Part shown: one piece after another, positions 6,513-12,828 of the stretch
How positions within the stretch are numbered: position 1 is the stretch's first letter
Layout of the letters: each line of letters opens with the position of its first letter
DNA from: an uncultured Ruminococcus sp.
GTDB lineage: Bacteria; Bacillota; Clostridia; Oscillospirales; CAG-272
NCBI GenBank assembly: GCA_902796505.1
Contig: CADBPA010000130.1
Coordinates: forward strand, 1 to 13,910
Length of the DNA stretch: 13,910 nucleotides
Direction of reading: 5' to 3'
Translations under genes and position numbers: made by a program
The notes under the pieces: generated by a model
Seen by the model: the letters and a program-made list of their open reading frames with translations, nothing else
The model's database searches: none
Told to the model about the DNA's origin: nothing

Positions 6513-7212
6513 CGCCGAATCTTCCTTCCGCGGTTTCGGTCTTGATGTCGTAGCAGAGCGTCATCAGCGAGTCTCCGAGGTGGATATTTTCGACGATGAC
6601 GTTGTCGTCCGGCAGGGCGAGTTCCATATTGGCGAAATTCCAGATGCCGCGCACGCCTGCCTGCGCCATCATATGCGCGATCTCGTACGCCGCCGCTTTC
6701 GGCACGGTCAGCACCCCGATGGCGACCTTCTCCCGGCGGCAGAAGTCCGAAAGCTCGTCCACCGAGCGGACCTTCATTCCGTAAATTTCCTTGCCGATGA
6801 GGGCGGGGTTGTTATCAAAAATCGCGACGCGCGCGACGCCCCGGCGCTCAAACATATGCGTTGCCGCCAGCGCGCGGCCGAGGTTTCCGGCTCCGACGAT
6901 CACCGCCCGGTAGCCTTCGTTCACGCCGAGCAGTTCGCTGATCTTTCCGTGAAGATAGCGGACGTTGTAGCCGTATCCCTGCTGGCCGAATCCGCCGAAG
7001 CAGTTGAGATCCTGACGGATCTGCGACGCGGTCACCCCCATCAGCTTCGAGAGCTGGGAGGAGGAGATGCGCATTTTTCCGGCTTTCAGCAGATCGCCGA
7101 GAAAGCGGTGGTAGCGCGGAAGCCTGCGGATGACCGCAGGGGGGACGGGCATTCTCGGCTCCTCCTCCGGGTGGCGGTCGAAAACGGGCTTGACTTGGTC
7201 GATATGTTCCAT
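6499..7212 (-). CDS. rex: Redox-sensing transcriptional repressor Rex
   Basis: A 237-residue protein matching Rex throughout. The N-terminal winged helix contains VIRRLPRYHRFL (27-38), SSSQLSKLMGVTASQIRQDL (50-69) and the FGGFGQQGYGYNV wing (72-84). The Rossmann domain has GAGNLG at 107-112 and an IWNFAN segment at 190-195. Rex dimers bind operators upstream of fermentation and respiration genes and leave the DNA when the NADH/NAD+ ratio rises. The start at 7212 has only a weak purine-rich leader. An internal ATG at 7152 has GGAG 6 nt upstream and would give 217 residues, closer to the usual Rex length. I keep 7212 because the intervening 20 codons have the GC-rich third positions of coding sequence, but the start is open. 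The gene follows tsaD, as in Bacillus-type neighbourhoods. No clear Rex operator is visible in the window. Confidence 0.95.
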   Translation of the reverse strand: MEHIDQVKPVFDRHPEEEPRMPVPPAVIRRLPRYHRFLGDLLKAGKMRISSSQLSKLMGVTASQIRQDLNCFGGFGQQGYGYNVRYLHGKISELLGVNEGYRAVIVGAGNLGRALAATHMFERRGVARVAIFDNNPALIGKEIYGMKVRSVDELSDFCRREKVAIGVLTVPKAAAYEIAHMMAQAGVRGIWNFANMELALPDDNVIVENIHLGDSLMTLCYDIKTETAEGRFGDEDL

Positions 7213-7232
7213 GGTTTTTTCTCTTTCTTTCT

Positions 7233-8315
7233 TCAGTCTGTCGAATCGGCGGCGGAAGCGTTCAGCGAGGAGTCCGCAAGCTCTCCTTTTTCATAGCGGA
7301 AATATCCGGCGGCGGCGATCATGGCGGCGTTGTCTCCGCAGAGCGAAAGCGGAGGGATGAAGAGGCGCGCGCGGTGTTTTTTCGCGACCTCGGCAAGCCT
7401 TCTTCGCAGATGCGAATTGGCGGCGACGCCCCCGGCGCAGACGAGATCGTGACCGGGATAGCGGTCGAGCGCGAGCGCGATCTTCTTCGCCACCGCCTCC
7501 ACCGCCTCGTAGGTGTAGCGCGCCGCGAGGGCGGGCGCGGAAAGCTCCCGTCCGGTCTGCTCGAAGCGGTGGATCAGGTTGATCGCCGCCGTTTTGAGGC
7601 CGGAGAAGGAGAAGTCCAGCGTGTCGTCCGCGATGGCGGGGGAGGGCAGGGCGTAATCGCGGTCTTTGTACGCCGCGGATCTTTTGTACGCGTGATAAAA
7701 ATCCTCATCGCCCCCGGCGGCAAGCCGGAAGCCTTCTTCCGCGAGTTTGTCAAATCCCGCGCCGGCCGGGTAGGGAATGCCGATCAGCCTGCCGATCTTG
7801 TCGAAGGATTCGCCGATCGCGTCGTCGCGCGTGCTTCCGATGAGCGAGAGCGAGGAGTAGTCCTCTGCGCGGTAGATCGCGGTGTGTCCGCCGGAGCAGG
7901 CGAGGGCGATATAGGGCGGCTTCGGGATCTCCCCGTCGGTCAGATACGCCGCCGCAAGATGCCCCTTGATATGGTCTACGGCGACGAGCGGAATGCCGTT
8001 TGCCGCCGCGAGCGCCTTGGCGAAATTCACGCCGACGAGCAGCGCCCCGATCAAGCCGGGATTCGCCGTCACGGCGACAAGATCGATCCCGGAGAGCGGA
8101 AGATGCGCCTGCTGCAGCGCCTCGTAGGTGATGGCGGAGATCGCCTCGATATGCGCCCGGCTCGCGATCTCCGGAACGACGCCGCCGTAGAGCCTATGCG
8201 TCGGGATCTGGGTGCGCACGATATTGGCGAGGATCCGGAATCCCCCGTTCTCCTCCCGGCGCACGACGGCGGCGGAGGTTTCGTCGCAGGAGGATTCAAA
8301 TGCAAGTATGTTCAT
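7233..8315 (-). CDS. tsaD: tRNA N6-adenosine threonylcarbamoyltransferase TsaD
   Basis: A 360-residue protein of the Kae1/TsaD/YgjD family. It starts with the typical MNILAFESSCDETSAAVV and has the metal-binding HIKGH (H115, H119), the nucleotide-binding SGGHTAIY (141-148), GIPYPAGAGFDKLA (179-192), FSFSGLK (235-241) and GDNAAMIA with the third metal ligand D328. TsaD transfers threonylcarbamoyl from threonylcarbamoyl-AMP to A37 of ANN-decoding tRNAs, working with TsaB and TsaE. Those two partners are not in this window. The start at 8315 is chosen because it begins the conserved block and has AAAAGGA 6 nt upstream; a frame 10 codons longer exists but has no support. The gene follows rimI, its common neighbour, after a 46-nt gap that contains a hairpin. 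Confidence 0.96.
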   Translation of the reverse strand: MNILAFESSCDETSAAVVRREENGGFRILANIVRTQIPTHRLYGGVVPEIASRAHIEAISAITYEALQQAHLPLSGIDLVAVTANPGLIGALLVGVNFAKALAAANGIPLVAVDHIKGHLAAAYLTDGEIPKPPYIALACSGGHTAIYRAEDYSSLSLIGSTRDDAIGESFDKIGRLIGIPYPAGAGFDKLAEEGFRLAAGGDEDFYHAYKRSAAYKDRDYALPSPAIADDTLDFSFSGLKTAAINLIHRFEQTGRELSAPALAARYTYEAVEAVAKKIALALDRYPGHDLVCAGGVAANSHLRRRLAEVAKKHRARLFIPPLSLCGDNAAMIAAAGYFRYEKGELADSSLNASAADSTD

Positions 8316-8332
8316 AGGTTGTCCTTTTTCGC

Positions 8333-8357
8333 AGATCCTTCGCAAAGGATCTTTTTT
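8333..8357 (+). repeat. Hairpin with T-run between rimI and tsaD
   Basis: AGATCCTT (8333-8340), loop CGCA, AAGGATCT (8345-8352) is a perfect 8-bp stem followed on the plus strand by six T (8352-8357). It has the form of an intrinsic terminator, but for the strand that carries no genes. On the coding strand it is a hairpin just upstream of the tsaD ribosome binding site and might affect mRNA processing. Confidence 0.5.
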
Positions 8358-8361
8358 CGGT

Positions 8362-8799
8362 TTACGGCTCCCGGCGTTCCTTTTGCATCAGGACGGCATC
8401 GTCCGCAGGATTCTGATAATAATTTTTCCGTCTGCCGGTCTCGGCAAAGCCGCAGGCGCGGTAGAGCGCGATCGCCGGGGAATTCTTTGCGCGGACTTCG
8501 AGAAAGACGGTCTCGCCCGGCGTCCGCCCGATCAGGACTTTTCCGAGCCCCATGCGGCGGCAGGACGGCAGAACGGCGATCCGCAGGATCTCCCCTTCGG
8601 GGGGAATGCAGGTCGAAAGGCAGTAGCCGGCGATCCCGCCGTTTTGATCGACGGCGATATGAGAGGTGGAGATCGGAGAGGCGAGCGTATCGCGGACGGA
8701 GGAGAGACTCCACGCGTCGGCAAACACTTCGCCCTCGGCGCTGGCGATCGCCTGCGCGTCGGCTTCTGTTGCCGGGCGGACGGTGAATTCCGGCGTCAT
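8362..8799 (-). CDS. rimI: RimI-like GNAT N-acetyltransferase
   Basis: A 145-residue GNAT protein. The acetyl-CoA-binding motif is RRMGLG (81-86), preceded by EGEILRIAVLP (68-78). The C-terminal block LEVRAKNSPAIALYRACGF (100-118) followed by RRKNYYQ is typical of RimI and holds the equivalents of its catalytic Glu (E101) and Tyr (Y113). RimI acetylates the N-terminal alanine of ribosomal protein S18 and, in many bacteria, other N-termini. The gene sits directly before tsaD, a common arrangement. It overlaps the stop of the phosphoesterase gene by 4 nt (ATGA), so translation is coupled. Odd: the stretch between the acetyl-CoA loop and LEVR is about 7 residues shorter than in E. coli RimI, which removes part of one helix (see findings). 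Confidence 0.88.
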   Translation of the reverse strand: MTPEFTVRPATEADAQAIASAEGEVFADAWSLSSVRDTLASPISTSHIAVDQNGGIAGYCLSTCIPPEGEILRIAVLPSCRRMGLGKVLIGRTPGETVFLEVRAKNSPAIALYRACGFAETGRRKNYYQNPADDAVLMQKERREP

Positions 8800-9788
8800 A
8801 GCCTTACCTCGGCGAGCGCCTCAAGAAGGAGTTTCGCTCCGCTTTCCACGTCGGGCACGTCCATCGTACAGCCGGCGGCGCGGATATGTCCGCCTCCTCC
8901 GAAGCGCATCGCCACCGCCGCGACGTCCGGCCCGGTGCTTCGCATCGAGACCTTGATCTCGCCCCGGTCGGTCTCCCGGACGACGAAGGCGATCACCACC
9001 CCGTCGAGCGAGCGGACGACGTCCACCGCCGTCTCAAAATGCTCCTGAAGCACGCCGAGGCCTTCGCGCTCGGCTTTCGTGACGGTCGCGTAAGCGATCT
9101 TTCCCCCTGCCGCCGTGCGGATGCGCGCGGCGATGAAGTTTTCGGCGAGAAGGTCCTTTTCGGTCTTGGACTCGAAGAGGCGATGGTTGATGTCGGCGGT
9201 GTCGATGCCGGTCTCGGTCAGCTTGGCGGCGCGCCGATAGGTCTCGGCGGTCGCGTTGGAATAGCGGAAGCATCCGGTGTCCGAGCTGATGGCGGCGTAG
9301 AGCGGATAGGCGAGCTTCGCGGTCATTTTCAGACGGCGCAGAGCGATCAGCTCGTCGATGACGTGGAGCAGGACCTCCCCGGCGCTCGAAATGCCGCGCA
9401 GGATGTAATGCGGAGCGAACGGCTCGCCGACCTCGTGATGATCGATCATCAGGACGGGATCGGGAATCTTACCGTTCAGATCCGAAAGCTGCGACCTTGT
9501 CGAAACGTCCACCGCGACAGGTTCGAGCCCCTCGAAATTTTCCGCCGGGCGGAAGCCCTCGAGCAGAAAGGCGAGCCGCGCCGGGATCGGATCGGCGCAG
9601 GCGTAGAGCGGCGTTTTGCCGAGCGCGCGGAAGATGATACAGAGCGCCGCTCCGGACCCTACGGTGTCTCCGTCCGGGCGGACGTGCATCAGAACGAGCG
9701 GCCGCCGGATCGCGATCAGTTTTTTTGCGCACTCCCTCGCCGAGAGGCTTTTGTACGCCTGCGCGTCGGAAGGATTACTGCCCGGCAT
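8796..9788 (-). CDS. nrnA: DHH-family phosphoesterase, NrnA-like (nanoRNase / pAp phosphatase)
   Basis: A 330-residue DHH/DHHA1 protein. Metal-binding motifs are in order: HVRPDGD at 35-41, D94 in the AVDVS segment, DHH at 116-118, and D170 in SSDTG. The C-terminal DHHA1 domain ends with GGGGHIRAAG (297-306), which binds the RNA substrate. Length and motif order match NrnA, which degrades very short RNAs (2-5 nt) and dephosphorylates pAp, rather than the longer RecJ. The gene follows rbfA, a well-known neighbour in Bacillota. The start at 9788 lies inside rbfA (14-nt overlap) with only a weak ribosome binding site, consistent with coupled translation. A start 20 codons earlier is possible but would overlap rbfA much more. 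Confidence 0.92.
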   Translation of the reverse strand: MPGSNPSDAQAYKSLSARECAKKLIAIRRPLVLMHVRPDGDTVGSGAALCIIFRALGKTPLYACADPIPARLAFLLEGFRPAENFEGLEPVAVDVSTRSQLSDLNGKIPDPVLMIDHHEVGEPFAPHYILRGISSAGEVLLHVIDELIALRRLKMTAKLAYPLYAAISSDTGCFRYSNATAETYRRAAKLTETGIDTADINHRLFESKTEKDLLAENFIAARIRTAAGGKIAYATVTKAEREGLGVLQEHFETAVDVVRSLDGVVIAFVVRETDRGEIKVSMRSTGPDVAAVAMRFGGGGHIRAAGCTMDVPDVESGAKLLLEALAEVRL

Positions 9789-10143
9789 CGCTTTGTCCGT
9801 CCCCGTTCTTCGGGATGATCTCTTCGAGGATCTTTGCGATCTTCGCACCGTGTTCGATCGAGCCGTCCGGAACGAAACGAAGTTCGGGGGTGATACGCAG
9901 ATTCAGTTCCTCCGCCAGACGGTGGCGCAAAATGCCGGAGCATTTCTTCATCCCCTCGGCCGCCTCCTCCCGGTCTCCGATGCAGGAGAACCAGACGGTC
10001 GCAAGCTTGAGATCGGGGGTGACCTCCGCGCGCGTGACGCTGATGAAATTGTTTGTGATCTTCGGCTCGCGCAGGTCCCTGAGGGCGACGGCGAGCTGCT
10101 GTGCGACGGCGTCGTTGATCCGGTCGCGTCTGTACTTTGCCAT
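9775..10143 (-). CDS. rbfA: 30S ribosome-binding factor RbfA
   Basis: A 122-residue RbfA. It shows the conserved N-terminal RRDRINDAVAQQLA (5-18), ITNNFISVTRAEVTPDL (29-45), the KH-fold core LKLATVWFS (45-53) and RHRLAEELNLRITPELRFVPD (73-93, spelled with one loop). RbfA binds the immature 30S subunit near the 5' end of 16S rRNA, helps late maturation and supports growth in the cold. The ATG at 10143 has AAAGGA 9 nt upstream. It lies 21 nt after murI and overlaps the next gene by 14 nt. In many Bacillota rbfA follows nusA-infB; here it follows murI, so this operon has been rearranged relative to that order. Confidence 0.95.
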   Translation of the reverse strand: MAKYRRDRINDAVAQQLAVALRDLREPKITNNFISVTRAEVTPDLKLATVWFSCIGDREEAAEGMKKCSGILRHRLAEELNLRITPELRFVPDGSIEHGAKIAKILEEIIPKNGDGQSDAGQ

Positions 10144-10164
10144 GTTTTTATATCCTTTGCTTTT

Positions 10165-10884
10165 TTATTCGAGATAGGTGATCCTCGCGCGGACGCCGGT
10201 CGGCTGCCGCTTCGGTACGCTCCCTTCCCGGATCAGCCGATCCGCGAGCGCCGCCGCTCCTTCCTCCGCCGCGTCGACGATCCGCACGCCGGGGAGCAGT
10301 TCTCCGATCGTCCGTTTCAGCCTGGAAAAATGCGTACAGCCGAGGATCAGCGCGCCGATCTCCTCTTTCGGAAGAGGCGAGAGCGCGAGGGAAATTTTTT
10401 CTTTGTCTTTTTGCGAGATCCTGCCGTCCCGCACGCCGCTCTCCACCAGCGCAACGAGGCTCTGCGCCGCGACGGAGGAGACCTTCGCCGCCGGGGCGAT
10501 CTTCCGGATCTCGCGCACGAACGCGCCGGAGCGCGCCGTCGCCTCGGTGGAGATCACGCCGACGCGCCTGCCTCTCGCATGGGCGGCCGCCGCCTTCGCG
10601 GCAGGGAAGAGGATCGGGGTGCAGACCTGCTTTTCCCCGTCTGTGAGGAAAGGATAGACGGTGCTTGCCGTACAGCAGGCGATGAGGATGCGGTCGGCGC
10701 CGCGCTCTCTGAGCCTTGCGATATCCGCGCGGCAGAGGGCGATCAGCTCCTCGCGGCATTTGGTACCGTAGGGGGCGTTCTTCCGGTCGGCGAAAAAGAG
10801 AAATTCTTCGCCCGGCAGCAGCGCCGCAAGCCGCTCCAGCGCGCAGAGTCCGCCCGCTCCGCTGTCAAAGACGCCGATCTTCAT
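10165..10884 (-). CDS. murI: Glutamate racemase MurI
   Basis: A 239-residue protein of the Asp/Glu racemase family: FDSGAGG (6-12) with the conserved D7-S8, APYGT (37-41), the first catalytic cysteine in IACCTAST (68-75, C70), and the second in LILGCTHF (179-186, C183) with its His (H185). MurI makes D-glutamate for the UDP-MurNAc peptide, by proton exchange between two cysteines. The protein is somewhat shorter than the usual 260-270 residues. Odd: the residue after the first catalytic Cys is Cys71, where the family has an almost invariant Asn (CNT). The codons are TGC TGT, so this is not a misread frame. The ATG overlaps the ddl stop by 4 nt (ATGA), so both peptidoglycan precursor genes are translated together. 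The frame extends upstream into ddl but the conserved N-terminus fixes the start. Confidence 0.92.
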   Translation of the reverse strand: MKIGVFDSGAGGLCALERLAALLPGEEFLFFADRKNAPYGTKCREELIALCRADIARLRERGADRILIACCTASTVYPFLTDGEKQVCTPILFPAAKAAAAHARGRRVGVISTEATARSGAFVREIRKIAPAAKVSSVAAQSLVALVESGVRDGRISQKDKEKISLALSPLPKEEIGALILGCTHFSRLKRTIGELLPGVRIVDAAEEGAAALADRLIREGSVPKRQPTGVRARITYLE

Positions 10885-11960
10885 GGCCTCTCGCCTCCCC
10901 GCTCTTCGGCAAGCGCGATCAGACGGGGGAAGAGAATTTCGGGCGGATAGCCGGCGGAGGCGGCGAGACGGGGGTAGAGGCTGATCTCGGTCAGCCCAGG
11001 AAGCGTGTTGATCTCGTTGAAGAGGACTCTGCCCCGGCGGTCGAGAAAAAAGTCGATCCGGGAGAGGTCGCGCAGTCCGGCGGCGGAGACGAGCCGTTCG
11101 GCATATCTGCGGCAGAGCGCCGCCGCGCTTTCGGAAATTCTTCCTTCGGCGAGCGGATCGGTCAGCACCGCGGCGCGGCTTCCCTCGCCGTATTTTTCGT
11201 CGTAGGAGTAGCAACCGTCGCATACGACCGCGCCGGGGGAGGTGCAGATCCCTCCGGAAAGCCCGATATAGGCGACTTCGAGTTCGCAGGCGACGTCTAC
11301 CGCCTCCTCGACGAGGACTCTGCCGTATTGCGCCGCGCCGGCATAGGAGGCGGCGAACGATTCCCGGTCCGGGGCGGATGACGCGCCGACCGAGCTTCCG
11401 AGGAAGAGCGGTTTACAAAAGAGAGGGTAGAAGAGTTCTTTTTCGGCGGCGAGCCTTGCGCGCTCCGGATCTTTTTCGTCCGGGACCACCCAGCGCGCGG
11501 TCGGGATACCGAGATGGGAGGCGATCGCTTTGACCGCCGATTTGTCCGCGCAGAGCGCGCCGGCGCGCGTATCGCAGCCGATATAAGGGATCCCCGCCGC
11601 CGAGAGAAGCCCCTGAATTTCGCCGTCCTCGCCCCGGTCTCCGTGCAGGATCGGCAGCGCGCAGCGGATCGGGATCGCGCCTCCTTCGGAAAGAAGGCAG
11701 CCGGTCTCGCACAATCTGCCGGGAAAGACGGCGCCGCCGTCTCGGTGTACCACAAGCGCGCCGGCCCCGGCTTCGCGTATCGCCGCGGATACGTCCGGAT
11801 GGAGGCGGAAGATCCCGTCCTTTCCGATCCCGACCGGGAGCGCGTTGATCCCGGCTTTGTTCAGCGCGAGAAGGACGTTTGCCGCCGAGCGGCAGGAGAT
11901 CTCGTGTTCCCGTCCGGCGCCTCCGTAGAGAAGCAGGACGGCGGATGATTTTCTTTGCAT
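10881..11960 (-). CDS. ddl: D-alanine--D-alanine ligase
   Basis: A 359-residue ATP-grasp ligase. It shows LLYGGAGREHEIS (10-22), LHGDRGEDGEIQGLL (105-119), IPYIGCD (124-130), CKPLFLGSSVG (182-192) and the C-terminal DFF...FNEINTLPGLTEISLYP block (303-330) with the Mg-binding Glu/Asn. The omega-loop region contains YSYDEKY (251-257), with the Tyr typical of D-Ala-D-Ala ligases rather than the VanA-type D-Ala-D-Lac enzymes, so ordinary vancomycin-sensitive precursors are expected. The enzyme supplies D-Ala-D-Ala to MurF in the cytoplasm. The usual Ser in the first glycine-rich motif is Gly here. The start at 11960 has AAAGGGG 7 nt upstream, but this ribosome binding site lies in one arm of a hairpin (11968-11997), which may limit translation. 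It is followed by murI with a 4-nt overlap. Confidence 0.95.
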   Translation of the reverse strand: MQRKSSAVLLLYGGAGREHEISCRSAANVLLALNKAGINALPVGIGKDGIFRLHPDVSAAIREAGAGALVVHRDGGAVFPGRLCETGCLLSEGGAIPIRCALPILHGDRGEDGEIQGLLSAAGIPYIGCDTRAGALCADKSAVKAIASHLGIPTARWVVPDEKDPERARLAAEKELFYPLFCKPLFLGSSVGASSAPDRESFAASYAGAAQYGRVLVEEAVDVACELEVAYIGLSGGICTSPGAVVCDGCYSYDEKYGEGSRAAVLTDPLAEGRISESAAALCRRYAERLVSAAGLRDLSRIDFFLDRRGRVLFNEINTLPGLTEISLYPRLAASAGYPPEILFPRLIALAEERGGERP

Positions 11961-11967
11961 GATCTCA

Positions 11968-11997
11968 CCCCTTTCATCCGAAAGGATATGAAAAGGG
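11968..11997 (-). promoter_or_regulatory. Hairpin covering the ddl ribosome binding site
   Basis: In the 52-nt gap before ddl, the minus-strand sequence CCCTTTTC (11997-11990), then ATCC (11987-11984), TTTC loop, GGAT (11979-11976), GAAAGGGG (11975-11968) can fold with a 2-nt bulge and one G-U pair. The right arm contains the Shine-Dalgarno AAAGGGG of ddl. Confidence 0.5.
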
Positions 11998-12012
11998 CGG
12001 GGTGCGGGTGAA

Positions 12013-12828
12013 TTACGCTCTTGTCAGAAGGGCGACGCGGGGATTGCCCGAAAGGTCGCGGCGGATCTCACAGCAAAATCCGTTTTCCCCGGCGAGCGAG
12101 GTCAGCAGCGCCTCCTGATCGTACCCGATCTCGAAGGCGAAAAAGCCGCCGCGGTCGAGCCGGTTTTGATAGAGAGGAATCAGCGCGCGATAGAAGTCGC
12201 CGCCGTCCTCGCCGCCGAGAAACGCCTCTTTCGGCTCGTGATACAGTTCGGGGGCAAGGGCGCGGTAGGCGCGCTCGGAAACGTAAGGGGGATTCGAGAG
12301 GATCGCAAAAAACCGCTCGTCCTCCGGAAGGCAGGGCTTCGTCGCGTCGGCGCGGAGAAACTCCACCCGGTCGGAAAGCGAGAGCCGTCCGGCGTTTTCT
12401 TTCGCAACGGCAAGCGCGCCCTCCGAAAGATCGACGGCGAGCGCCGACGTCCGGTCGGTATGTTTCAGCACCGAGAGGGCGACGCATCCGCTCCCCGTGC
12501 AGAGATCGAGAAACCGCGCGCCGCGCGGCAGAAGCCGGACGGCGGTATCGACGAGAAGCTCGGTGTCCTCGCGCGGGATCAGGCAATCGGGGGTGACGCG
12601 GTAGGTCTCCCGATAGAAACCGACCTCGCCGATGAGATACTGCAGCGGCTCGCGCGAAGCGCGCCGCGTGAGCGCAGGGAGAACGAGGGCGTCCTCGGCG
12701 CGCGCACCCGGAAAGAGCAGTTCTTCGCGCGGAATCTTTGCGAAATGATGAAAGATCTCGCGTGCGTCATGCGCCGGGGAGTCCACTCCGGCGGCTTTCA
12801 GCAGGGCGGTCGCCTCCGCAAGCGTCAT
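12013..12828 (-). CDS. prmC: Peptide chain release factor N5-glutamine methyltransferase PrmC
   Basis: A 271-residue PrmC (HemK). An N-terminal helical domain (about 1-70) binds the release factor and contains REPLQYLIG (59-67). The linker has LIPREDTELLVD (83-94). The Rossmann methyltransferase domain has the SAM-binding LDLCTGSGCVALS (107-119), the acidic AVD (131-133) and the catalytic NPPY (179-182), which holds the glutamine side chain. PrmC methylates the Gln of the GGQ motif in release factors 1 and 2. The usual IPRPETE is IPREDTE here, a mild variation. The ATG overlaps the stop of the DUF1385 gene by 4 nt (ATGA). DUF1385 and prmC are commonly neighbours in Clostridia. prfA, often beside them, is not in the window. 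Confidence 0.95.
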   Translation of the reverse strand: MTLAEATALLKAAGVDSPAHDAREIFHHFAKIPREELLFPGARAEDALVLPALTRRASREPLQYLIGEVGFYRETYRVTPDCLIPREDTELLVDTAVRLLPRGARFLDLCTGSGCVALSVLKHTDRTSALAVDLSEGALAVAKENAGRLSLSDRVEFLRADATKPCLPEDERFFAILSNPPYVSERAYRALAPELYHEPKEAFLGGEDGGDFYRALIPLYQNRLDRGGFFAFEIGYDQEALLTSLAGENGFCCEIRRDLSGNPRVALLTRA

